Shown here piece by piece: positions 1 to 7,340 of a stretch of 64,000 nt of DNA. Both the position numbers and the translations under genes were made by a program. Source of the DNA: Mesotoga infera. GTDB lineage: Bacteria > Thermotogota > Thermotogae > Petrotogales > Kosmotogaceae. A model generated the notes under the pieces. The model had not been told where the DNA came from. It searched no databases and saw only the letters and a program-made list of their open reading frames with translations. How positions within the stretch are numbered: the stretch's first letter is position 1; each line of letters begins with the position of its first letter. The stretch lies in assembly GCF_900157305.1 (NCBI RefSeq), contig NZ_LS974202.1:1736001-1800000 (forward strand), given 5' to 3'.

Positions 1-828
1 GTAACCCAGCCAACTGAGTTCATCACCATAATAAACCTGCACGGTCTTGGTGCTCTTGATTATGTTCTCTTCCCAGTTGTTATTGACGGGGTTCCAAAGT
101 ATCCAAGGGTTGAAATCAAACATGCTGTATGGGAAATCGCTTTCCAGAGGGAGCCCGTACCTTACACTGTTGTATGTCGAGAAGATCGCGTTTCCACCGG
201 CATCGCTGCTGTCGTCCTGGATTATTACATCCGACTGCAAAGGATCATAGATCGATTCGATATAGATGTCCCAGTCTATGTTGTGGAAAGAGGCGAATTG
301 CTCGGAGAGGTCGTAGGTATCGTGCTGCAACTTCCAGGGCTCGTAGATCTCTTCCCCAGCAAGACCGTCTTTCTGCACCAGCAGGCCACTCTCGAAAGAG
401 GCAACCGTAGCGAAGGCCCAGCAAGTGCCGTGGAAGGCCTGGTTCGTGATAGGAGTGTGAACCTGTACAAAACTACCTTCGGGGATCTGCACATCTCCGT
501 AAGGGAAATAGATGAACAGCGCCGAGATCAATTGGCTATACCGTGTCGTAGCCTGTTCTACGAAGAGAGATTTGGTGAGGTCCATCTTCATTCTTTCGGG
601 GAGCTCAACCTCTCCGTGCCACTTCTCGATTATGCTGTCCAGATCGAGTATACCGTGAGCCGCGAACTCACTGAGCGCACCGGGTACACCGGCCCTCCAG
701 GGAAGATTCAACCGCGCGATGCTTTCGTTGACTTCGGCCGCCCTGGACGCGGCTTCCTGAAGAAGCTCGTTTCCGAAAGTCGCAATAGAAACCAGAGTGA
801 TTATTATTACCAGTAAGGTCTTCTTCAT
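1..828 (-). CDS. Papain-like (C1 family) secreted cysteine peptidase, 3' end outside window
   Basis: Open from an ATG at 828 to the window edge, so only the first 276 residues are visible. Residues 1-19 form a signal peptide (Lys-Lys, then a hydrophobic run ending near ATFG). The papain active-site block lies at about 124-150: the oxyanion Gln (TNQ, residue 130) and GTCWAFA with the nucleophile Cys136, followed by LSEQFA. The catalytic His and Asn would lie beyond the edge. The start has a Shine-Dalgarno AGGGGTGAT four bases before ATG. It follows the lipoprotein gene by 12 bases on the same strand, so the two are probably co-transcribed. Inferred role: exported protein degradation. The long N-terminal stretch (20-120) may be a propeptide. 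Family assignment is secure; substrate is unknown. Confidence 0.85.
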   Translation of the reverse strand, partial: MKKTLLVIIITLVSIATFGNELLQEAASRAAEVNESIARLNLPWRAGVPGALSEFAAHGILDLDSIIEKWHGEVELPERMKMDLTKSLFVEQATTRYSQLISALFIYFPYGDVQIPEGSFVQVHTPITNQAFHGTCWAFATVASFESGLLVQKDGLAGEEIYEPWKLQHDTYDLSEQFASFHNIDWDIYIESIYDPLQSDVIIQDDSSDAGGNAIFSTYNSVRYGLPLESDFPYSMFDFNPWILWNPVNNNWEENIIKSTKTVQVYYGDELSWLGY

Positions 829-840
829 TCAAATCACCCC

Positions 841-2325
841 TCACATTTCCGCCCCGACGATTTCGGGCAGATCGAGACCATATATGAAGTTATCTACCAC
901 GATACCGTCGATAGTTCTGTTGACGCCGTCCCTTATGAAATAATCTGTACCGAGTCCCAGAGAGACTTCCTGTCCGTTCATCTCCGGCCCGAAGCCGAAC
1001 TCTACGAAGGCCACAACCTCACCAACTTCTTCTATTTCCGCCGGTTCATTCACGAAGCCTCTTACAAGAACTATTTCATCGCCGAAATCCACGAAGTTGC
1101 TGACGTTTTTCTTGTCGGGAATGAAATCGGGGAAGAAGACTTGAGTGACCGTTAAACCCTGCGAATAAAGGAGCGAATTCTGGAGGTACATAAGCTCGCC
1201 GTTGCGCGTGTTGTCTGGAGCGAAGTATTCCTTGATCTTGTCGATGTATTCCTTTACATTAGGCGCAACGATGGCGATGACCAGTGAGCCATCCTCTTCA
1301 TCGGTCGCCGGTCGCGCTGTGATCGGGGCTATGAAGATCTCGGGTTTGTCCTCTCCGGTGTAGCGATCCTCGAGCTTAAAGCTCACGTAGGTATACTTGT
1401 TGTTACCAAGCTCGTCGTATGCCCTGACATAAAGAAGATAGGTGTGCCCGAGTTCCAGCATATAGGGCATCATGAACGTTCCTTCCGTGAGATAGAGCGT
1501 AACCAGCTCGTCGTTGAGGAGGATGCCGGTGACTGTTGGATCCCAGTCCAGCCAGTCGGTGATCCAGGGATATCCCTCTTCGGTCGTCTCTCTGAGCCTT
1601 ATCTCAACTTTCACTGCCGGTTCGGAGAATTGCCAGCTGGCAAATAGATATCTACCAAATGGTCTGAAGTCGCCGTCACCAAGGCCTCCATTGTATCTGT
1701 CCGAGCCGAAGATAGTGATGGAAGGTCCGGTAGTATCGACCTTGAAGACGTACTTGTTGGGGAGACCGTTGAACTCTTTCGTCTTTACTTGGACGAAGTG
1801 AGTGCCATCGACCAGGTTTTTAAGATCGACTTTCAAGGCGTCGGTCTCCACGAATGCCGCCCCATCAACCGAGTAGAGATAGGTGTGAGTCAATTCGTCG
1901 ACAGGTTTCCAGGATACCGTTACATCCTTCGAGGCGTAGGCGGCCTGGGTGTTGTCGAAGATAACCGAAGGGCTACCAACGATGAATTCCAGCTCGTTCG
2001 AATTGAAAGTGCGGAAACCACTCTCGATGGCCAGCTTTCCCAGCGCTTCCACCCAAACTTTGTAATTGCCGGCCACCAGTTCGGTGGCGTATTCGGTTGT
2101 CTGGAGTTCAAGGATATTGTCGTTGATATGGAGCTTATAGACTACTTCCTTGAAATCGTCAGCCGTCTCGAACTTCCAGCTGAACGTTATGGTGGTGCCT
2201 GCAAGAACCGTGTTCGACCCTGCGTCGGAGCTGAGTGTAACCACTACGAACGGCGGCTTGAAACAAGAAGTTACAAGCAACACCAGCGCAGCGAGAAGAA
2301 CAAGCATAAAAGAAATGCGCTTCAT
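841..2325 (-). CDS. Putative lipoprotein with Ig/fibronectin-like beta domains
   Basis: A 494-residue protein with an N-terminal hydrophobic segment ending in the lipobox VTSC (Cys21), so it is predicted to be lipid-anchored outside the cytoplasmic membrane. The remainder is beta-rich with several Ig- or Fn3-like stretches (for example around FSWKFETADDF and VTVSWKPVDEL). No catalytic motif was recognised. An upstream in-frame ATG at 2331 sits one base after the GGGGG Shine-Dalgarno. The ATG at 2325 has a seven-base spacing and is preferred. It is the first gene of a pair with the papain-like peptidase and could be its surface partner or substrate-binding module; that link rests only on adjacency. 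Confidence 0.75.
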   Translation of the reverse strand: MKRISFMLVLLAALVLLVTSCFKPPFVVVTLSSDAGSNTVLAGTTITFSWKFETADDFKEVVYKLHINDNILELQTTEYATELVAGNYKVWVEALGKLAIESGFRTFNSNELEFIVGSPSVIFDNTQAAYASKDVTVSWKPVDELTHTYLYSVDGAAFVETDALKVDLKNLVDGTHFVQVKTKEFNGLPNKYVFKVDTTGPSITIFGSDRYNGGLGDGDFRPFGRYLFASWQFSEPAVKVEIRLRETTEEGYPWITDWLDWDPTVTGILLNDELVTLYLTEGTFMMPYMLELGHTYLLYVRAYDELGNNKYTYVSFKLEDRYTGEDKPEIFIAPITARPATDEEDGSLVIAIVAPNVKEYIDKIKEYFAPDNTRNGELMYLQNSLLYSQGLTVTQVFFPDFIPDKKNVSNFVDFGDEIVLVRGFVNEPAEIEEVGEVVAFVEFGFGPEMNGQEVSLGLGTDYFIRDGVNRTIDGIVVDNFIYGLDLPEIVGAEM

Positions 2326-2490
2326 CCACATACCCCCTTTTTCGTAAGTTATACAATTTTAGCACCTGATGGAAAAAAACTGGCTTAATGTGCAAAAAAA
2401 CGTTTTAGAATTCTCTCATATGGCTGGCCGATTTACTTCAGCGCTTTCAGAGGCCTTATACAATATCTTACCCTCAAGTGGGCTTTTTTC

Positions 2491-2499
2491 TGGCATAAT
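2491..2499 (+). promoter_or_regulatory. Extended -10 promoter candidate for ppa
   Basis: TGG followed by CATAAT gives an extended -10 element (TGN plus five of six bases of TATAAT), 19 bases before the GTG start of the pyrophosphatase. No good -35 is seen at the usual distance, as expected for extended -10 promoters. Confidence 0.4.
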
Positions 2500-2517
2500 T
2501 GTGGCAGGGGTGATACG

Positions 2518-3021
2518 GTGAAAGAGGTAACTCTGGATATATTGATCGAGATACCCAAAGGTAGTCGTAACAAGTACGAGTTCGACAAAAAGATGAAAAT
2601 GGTCCGTTTCGACAGAACGCTCTTCTCGGCCGTTCATTATCCGATGGACTACGGCTTCATATTAAATACGCTCGCCGAAGACGAAGATCCTCTCGATGCG
2701 ATGGTTTTGCTGTGGGAACCCACATTCCCGGGCTGCCTTATAGAAGCCAAACCTATAGGGGCTTTTAAAATGTGGGATGAAAAGGGTCCCGACGAAAAGG
2801 TCCTCTGTGTTCCGATACACGATCCCGTGTGGAATTACATAGAGACTCTGGAAGATGTTCCTCCCCACCTCCTCAAAGAGATCGAGCACTTTTTCTCGGT
2901 CTATAAGGAACTCGAAAAGAAGAAGACTGGAATAGAAGGCTGGGTCTGGAAGGAGGAGACACTCAGGATAATAGAGGAGGCTAAAGTCCGGTATATCGAA
3001 AGCGGGGCGAAGCTCTTTTAA
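2518..3021 (+). CDS. ppa: Inorganic pyrophosphatase, family I
   Basis: A 167-residue soluble enzyme hydrolysing pyrophosphate to two phosphates, which pulls biosynthetic reactions forward. The family I signature DEDPLDAMV (metal-binding aspartates) is present near residue 58. Upstream are IPKGSRNKYE and the PMDYGFI substrate/metal site. Length matches bacterial hexameric family I enzymes. The GTG start at 2518 is preceded by CAGGGGTGAT. It is monocistronic in appearance: a separate promoter lies upstream and the next gene is 77 bases away with its own ribosome binding site. Confidence 0.95.
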   Translation: MKEVTLDILIEIPKGSRNKYEFDKKMKMVRFDRTLFSAVHYPMDYGFILNTLAEDEDPLDAMVLLWEPTFPGCLIEAKPIGAFKMWDEKGPDEKVLCVPIHDPVWNYIETLEDVPPHLLKEIEHFFSVYKELEKKKTGIEGWVWKEETLRIIEEAKVRYIESGAKLF

Positions 3022-3098
3022 TCGAAGAGTCATTCTTCGCCAATGAATGATCGGTATTTAGCATTGGCAGGAGCAGAAAATGAAAAGGAGAGACTTCA

Positions 3099-3761
3099 AT
3101 GTTCGAATATGTGATCTGGGATTTCGGTGGAACGCTTTTCGATACCTATCCGGCTGCAACGAGGGTTTTCAGGGAAGTGTTGTCGAAATTCGGAGTAATC
3201 GCGAAAGAGGAAGAGATACTCGAAAAACTCAAAGAATCGACCATCAAGGCGGCCACCTATTTCTCTAACAAGTACCGCTTGAAGGAAGGTCTCATAGAGA
3301 ACTTTTATACGATTGAAAATCATCTGGAGCCCGACAAACAACCACCCTTCAAGTCGGCCAGAGAGGTTTGTCTCCAGATAAACAGGAATGGCGGAAACAA
3401 TTTTTTATTCAGCCACCGGAGCAACTACTCAATGACCAAACTGTTGAGCTACTACAATATGATAGATCTCTTCTCGGAAATAGTCTCCAGCGACAACGGA
3501 TTCGCCAGAAAGCCCGATCCTCAGGCTATTATGTACATAATCGATAAGTACGACCTAGACCACGAAAGGGTGATAACGATAGGCGATCGCGAGATTGACA
3601 TAGAATCGGGAAGACGTGCCGGCATTGCCACTTGCCTTTTCAACCCAGGTGGGTCAATAACCTCTACAAGAGCAGACTACGTGATCGACTCACTCGAACA
3701 ACTTCCATCGATCCTCCAAGTTTGCAACCGGTTCAAAGGTTGTGGGGATACAAATGATTAA
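3099..3761 (+). CDS. HAD-superfamily hydrolase-like protein with altered motif I
   Basis: A 220-residue HAD subfamily IA protein: nucleophile Asp8 in WDFGGTLFDT, motif II Ser105 (FLFSHRS), motif III Lys138 (ARKPDP), motif IV GDREID (Asp163, Asp167). The usual general acid/base Asp two positions after the nucleophile is Gly10 (DFG rather than DFD). Phosphatase activity may therefore be weakened or changed. It is a paralogue of the next gene, which retains DFD, and the two overlap by eight bases, so they are translationally coupled. The start ATG has AAGGAGAG eight bases upstream. Substrate is unknown; similar proteins are often annotated as phosphoglycolate phosphatase-like, which I would not assert here. 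Confidence 0.8.
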   Translation: MFEYVIWDFGGTLFDTYPAATRVFREVLSKFGVIAKEEEILEKLKESTIKAATYFSNKYRLKEGLIENFYTIENHLEPDKQPPFKSAREVCLQINRNGGNNFLFSHRSNYSMTKLLSYYNMIDLFSEIVSSDNGFARKPDPQAIMYIIDKYDLDHERVITIGDREIDIESGRRAGIATCLFNPGGSITSTRADYVIDSLEQLPSILQVCNRFKGCGDTND

Positions 3762-4380
3762 AAACCTCATCTGGGACTTCGATGGATCGCTCTTCAACAC
3801 CTATCCGCTGATGGTAGAGATATTCCAGTCAGTGCTTGCAGAGCACGGTTACACCGCCAGCCGGGAAGAGATACTTTTCCTGATGAAGGACACGCTTGGA
3901 AAAGCCGTCGAGTATTATATGGAGCTTGGCGTTGGCGAAGATTTTTACAGGCTCTTTCAGCTGCGCGAAGAAGCGGCCGATCCCTCCCTGCAACCGCCTT
4001 TTCCTCATGCCCGCCAGATCTGTCTGAAAGTCAGGGAGAGGGGCGGAAAAAATTTCTTAATAACCCACAGGTCCAGGAGTACCGTGATGAAGCTCCTCTA
4101 CCATCACGATATGGCCTCTCTCTTCTCGGAGATAATAACCAAAGAAAGCGGCTATAAGCGTAAACCCCATCCTGAAGCCTTCATTGCGGTCATAGCTTCT
4201 CACAGTTTAATTGCCGAAGAGACGCTCTCGATAGGCGATCGTGATCTCGACATTCTTGCAGCAAGGTCAGCCGGAAGCAGGACCTGTTTCTTTTCGCAGA
4301 ACGGTTTTTCTCCTTCTGTTCCGGTTGATCTGATTATTCACGGGCTTGACGAACTTGAAAGCTTTCTGGAAGGCAACTGA
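3754..4380 (+). CDS. HAD-superfamily hydrolase (subfamily IA phosphatase-like)
   Basis: A 208-residue HAD phosphatase with all motifs present: Asp8 and Asp10 in WDFDGSLFNT, Thr104 (FLITHRS), Lys137 (KRKPHP) and GDRDLD (Asp162, Asp166). An upstream in-frame start at 3742 is possible. The ATG at 3754 is preferred because it follows TGGGGATACAA and overlaps the preceding stop (ATGATTAA), the usual layout for coupled translation. Together with the upstream paralogue it probably forms a complex or a duplicated enzyme pair acting on a small phosphate ester. The specific substrate cannot be read from sequence. Confidence 0.85.
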   Translation: MIKNLIWDFDGSLFNTYPLMVEIFQSVLAEHGYTASREEILFLMKDTLGKAVEYYMELGVGEDFYRLFQLREEAADPSLQPPFPHARQICLKVRERGGKNFLITHRSRSTVMKLLYHHDMASLFSEIITKESGYKRKPHPEAFIAVIASHSLIAEETLSIGDRDLDILAARSAGSRTCFFSQNGFSPSVPVDLIIHGLDELESFLEGN

Positions 4381-4382
4381 TC

Positions 4383-4418
4383 CTAAAAATAAAGCGGGAT
4401 ACGCAAAGCGCATCCCGC
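4383..4418 (-). terminator. Rho-independent terminator of the 4433-5113 gene
   Basis: An 11-base stem (GCGGGAT...ATCCCGC arms at 4394-4404 and 4408-4418, one A-C mismatch, AAA loop). On the minus strand it is followed by TTTATTTTT. It lies between two convergent genes; the T-rich tail is on the minus side only. Confidence 0.8.
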
Positions 4419-4432
4419 AAGAACAAAACGAC

Positions 4433-5113
4433 TCACTGCTCCAGCATCTTTTCCATGACTTCTATAGCGGCGTCCGACAGCAGCACCACAGAGAGTTTTT
4501 GGATATCGACCGATACCTGAACACTTCTGGTGGTTACTTTTGAATCGCTCCCGAACTTCCTTGTGACGATCTTTTCTCTCATTTCTTGAACTCTCTCGAA
4601 GGGTCCCAAACTGTTCAGCTTCTTAAGAGCTTCCGGGGGAAGGTTTTTCATCATTCTTTCTTTTAGAGCTTCGGCTTTTTCATTTACTGCGGGGAGCTTT
4701 CCCGTGATTTTCGTTCTCAGATACTCTGCTAATTTCTCGCTCTGATCAACGGTTACGATTGCTTTCAGGCCGGCGCCGTACTCATTGATTATCTCCTGAA
4801 CTCTTTTTACAATATCGGCTTTTTGAAGGGGAGTAACTTTCTCGCCAGCGATGGCTTTTTCCAGGTTCTCTTCGAGAGTTCCCTTTACTCTTTCCTGAAG
4901 GTTTTCCAGGTTTTCACGGGTTGCAACGGCCAGATCGTGGATCGCTCTCAGCTGATCGCCGGAGAGTTCGAGAGCATTCAAAAAGTTCGCTATCTGCAGC
5001 TGATACTGGAGCTTTACAATCTCGCTGTTGGCTAGATTTCTCATGCCAGGTGCGGCAATGACCATGACTCCAAGTACAAGAGCCAGAACGGAAACAATAA
5101 CTACCTTTTTCAT
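4433..5113 (-). CDS. Secreted alpha-helical protein of unknown function
   Basis: A 226-residue protein with a signal peptide (MKKVV, hydrophobic core, likely cleavage after VIAA). The rest is charged and almost entirely helical (NSEIVKLQYQLQIANFL, MREKIVTRKFG). The pattern of long amphipathic helices resembles periplasmic Spy/CpxP-like or chaperone-like proteins, but the LTxxQ signature is not evident, so this is only a comparison of shape. The preferred start is the ATG at 5113 with AGAGGTG six bases upstream; a GTG at 5122 lies inside the leader. A terminator follows directly, and it appears to be a single-gene unit. Confidence 0.65.
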   Translation of the reverse strand: MKKVVIVSVLALVLGVMVIAAPGMRNLANSEIVKLQYQLQIANFLNALELSGDQLRAIHDLAVATRENLENLQERVKGTLEENLEKAIAGEKVTPLQKADIVKRVQEIINEYGAGLKAIVTVDQSEKLAEYLRTKITGKLPAVNEKAEALKERMMKNLPPEALKKLNSLGPFERVQEMREKIVTRKFGSDSKVTTRSVQVSVDIQKLSVVLLSDAAIEVMEKMLEQ

Positions 5114-5229
5114 TGGCAACACCTCTGATTCGAATTTTTAACTGAGATAATTATATAAAGCCCTTTGTGAAATGAACGTGAAATGTTCATCGCTGTTGAA
5201 TGGTCTTATTACAGGCCATCATCATGGGG

Positions 5230-5235
5230 TATAAT
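5230..5235 (+). promoter_or_regulatory. -10 box candidate upstream of 5276
   Basis: A perfect TATAAT lies 40 bases before the chosen start, but no convincing -35 is found at 16-18 bases (TTGAAT is 28 bases away). Listed as a weak candidate. Confidence 0.3.
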
Positions 5236-5275
5236 GCAATCATTAGAAGGAGATTCAAGAAAGGGGGAATTTAAT

Positions 5276-6349
5276 ATGAAAGTGTTGGATTACTCTATAC
5301 TATCAATCACCGATGCAGGTTCAGTTTTCATCGAAGAGTCAAAACATGACGGCGTCACCTTCTCTTTTCCTTCCGATCCGATCTTTGCCAAATACAGAGA
5401 TCAGCTGATGGTAGTTGTCGAAGTGAAGATGGATGCATCGAAGTTCTCGCTCACCAAGAGTAAGCTGGATCTCACCTCAGTGAGACTCCACGGAGTGAAG
5501 ATAGTGGATAACAAGCCTTTCGATGATTCGGTTGCGCTTTGGGCTTTCGAATCCAAGACTCTTGGAAAGACAATGAGAGTCATTTCCGGGAGTGAGGGAT
5601 CAAAAATACCGGCCAAGAGGGACGCCGACTACGTTGTTCCGGCGATCGTAAATACAATCGAACTGGCTTCGAAAGAGGAGAACGTTGGCAGATTCATCTT
5701 CCAGCTTCCGGGCGAGTGGTTTGTTCTTTCACAAATATCGATGGGGCAGGATATCGCCAAAATACGTCGCGAAAATGCGCGGCTTGATCTCAAGTCCTTC
5801 AGCACGGAGATAATCGTCGCGGAGTTGAAGAAGCACAGAGTCTTCACTGAAAACCTGTGGAATCTCTACGCCCTCTACAAGGAACTGGACAAGTTCGAAA
5901 CCGAGAACAGCGAGTTGACCGAATCGGTAGAGGAGGAATTGACAGTCTCCGACCTCGATCTCGAAGAAACGATTCCCGAGTCGGTAGATCTTTACCTTGA
6001 CGGTGATGAAAAAACTACGGTATCGCTTCACAAACAGGTTCTTGTCCAGTCAAGTATCGAGAAAATCGGCACTTTCAGCAAGAAAAAAGCCGTTGTTCTG
6101 AGGATCAGGAATAATTCCGATCTCGGTACGGTGAAGGAAGTACACTTCTCTTTCAGATTGCTCGACCCCGTAGGGAAGGAACTGTACTTGGCCGAACACG
6201 ATCTGAAAGACCTGAATGTAGGTCCTGGGGAGGCGCAGAAGAGAGATTTCATGGATTTCCCGGAATTCACCGATCAGCAACTCGAGAGAGTGGACGTTAA
6301 GCTTTTAAAGATACTGTGGAGCAACGGCGTAGAGACTTTCACTGAATAG
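5276..6349 (+). CDS. Conserved-looking soluble protein, function not recognised
   Basis: A 357-residue protein without signal peptide or membrane segment. The first ~190 residues are mixed alpha/beta (MKVLDYSILSITDAG onward). A glutamate-rich linker (about 235-265: SELTESVEEELTV) follows, and a C-terminal ~90-residue beta domain (LHKQVLVQSSIEKIG ... KKAVVLRIRNNSD) resembles FxLYD/NEAT-like beta sandwiches only in outline. The ATG at 5276 is chosen over the longer frame start at 5183 because AAAGGGGGAAT sits upstream and the extra 31 codons overlap the promoter region. It converges with nadE, the stop codons overlapping within 11 bases. No function is proposed. Confidence 0.6.
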   Translation: MKVLDYSILSITDAGSVFIEESKHDGVTFSFPSDPIFAKYRDQLMVVVEVKMDASKFSLTKSKLDLTSVRLHGVKIVDNKPFDDSVALWAFESKTLGKTMRVISGSEGSKIPAKRDADYVVPAIVNTIELASKEENVGRFIFQLPGEWFVLSQISMGQDIAKIRRENARLDLKSFSTEIIVAELKKHRVFTENLWNLYALYKELDKFETENSELTESVEEELTVSDLDLEETIPESVDLYLDGDEKTTVSLHKQVLVQSSIEKIGTFSKKKAVVLRIRNNSDLGTVKEVHFSFRLLDPVGKELYLAEHDLKDLNVGPGEAQKRDFMDFPEFTDQQLERVDVKLLKILWSNGVETFTE

Positions 6350-7172
6350 ATAGATTTCTGATATCTCTGAATTTCGCTGCGTCCAGAATCTTTCTCACCC
6401 TCCCGACTTTCGAGTCAGGAGGGGTTGTTTCTTCACCACGCTCTATCTTTTCCAGTATAGCGTCCAGCTCGCTATACTTCATGCCCAATACAAATTCGTC
6501 CGTAATGCCAGGAACCAGGTCGGGAGTTGGGGGTTTATCGATTATACTCCTAGGTATCTTCAGCTCTCTGGCCAGGCTGTAGACCTGAGTCTTGTAGAGG
6601 TGCATTATGGGCTCGATATCGGAGGAGTCGTCGCCCCATTTCACGTAGAAACCGCACAGCTTTTCCGTCTTGTTCGTCGTTCCAAGGACGGCGTAGTTCC
6701 TTTTCTCGGCTTCGAGATAAAGGGCTACCAACCTCATCCTGTGTTTGGATCTGTAGTAAGCCAGTCCTTTGAGGAATTCCTCGTTACCCCTGTTCAGAAG
6801 ATCGTCTAGAAAAGAGTCATCCGAAAGAGTCTTCCACTTGCTTTTCACGTAATTTTCCTTGATATTCGAGGGAATAAATAGTGCCGGCGGCTCGAGTCGG
6901 TAGGTACCGATGGCCCTCAGGGCGCCCGATATTCTCTTGATTTTGTACTCTATTCCTAGAAAATCTACCACTAGTCTCGAATCCCTAATGGTTCGAGCCG
7001 AAGAATCTCTTTCGGGGAGGAGGAGTCCGAAGACTCTTTGCCTTCCCAGAGCCTCAACGGCGAGCTTACCGACCACGGCCGAATCTATCCCCCCACTTAT
7101 ACCTATCACTGCGCCTCTGTAGTCGTTCTCTCTCACCGATTTCTCGATGAACTTTACTATTCTCTCTTTTAT
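6339..7172 (-). CDS. nadE: NH3-dependent NAD+ synthetase; probable AUA start
   Basis: Converts deamido-NAD+ to NAD+ with ATP and ammonia, the last step of NAD synthesis. The N-type ATP pyrophosphatase P-loop SGGIDS is at residues 26-31 of the proposed protein, with GTTNKTE and GDDSSDIEP (substrate loops) further on. The only in-frame ATG upstream (7328) would add 52 residues of unfamiliar sequence that overlap the divergent promoter. No ATG, GTG or TTG lies between it and the conserved domain. A strong Shine-Dalgarno GGAGGCGAT (7185-7177) is followed after four bases by ATA at 7172. This gives 277 residues, the usual length of ammonia-type NadE. An ATC at 7178 is the alternative. Family is certain, start is inferred. 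Confidence 0.9.
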   Translation of the reverse strand: MKERIVKFIEKSVRENDYRGAVIGISGGIDSAVVGKLAVEALGRQRVFGLLLPERDSSARTIRDSRLVVDFLGIEYKIKRISGALRAIGTYRLEPPALFIPSNIKENYVKSKWKTLSDDSFLDDLLNRGNEEFLKGLAYYRSKHRMRLVALYLEAEKRNYAVLGTTNKTEKLCGFYVKWGDDSSDIEPIMHLYKTQVYSLARELKIPRSIIDKPPTPDLVPGITDEFVLGMKYSELDAILEKIERGEETTPPDSKVGRVRKILDAAKFRDIRNLSIQ

Positions 7173-7289
7173 ATAGATCGCCTCCCGATACCTATATCGG
7201 TTGTCTGTTATGACTAACTTTCTTCCAATACGGTTCTCGCCGCAGCCGACTGAGACACTCTCAGTTAATTCTTTTTTGGTATTTCTGGG

Positions 7290-7298
7290 TGCTATACT
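7290..7298 (+). promoter_or_regulatory. Extended -10 promoter candidate of the first GGT gene
   Basis: TGC followed by TATACT forms an extended -10 element 43 bases upstream of the GTG start at 7341. The preceding bases are T-rich without a clear TTGACA. It lies inside the 5' extension of the nadE frame, which argues against that extension being coding. Confidence 0.45.
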
Positions 7299-7340
7299 CT
7301 CTAAACAAGGTTCACAATCTTTAAACAAGGAGGAGAAAAA

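Noticed and set aside
7173-7328. N-terminal extension of NadE as a real domain
   Set aside because: Overlaps an extended -10 promoter, has no conserved look, and a good ribosome binding site lies after it.
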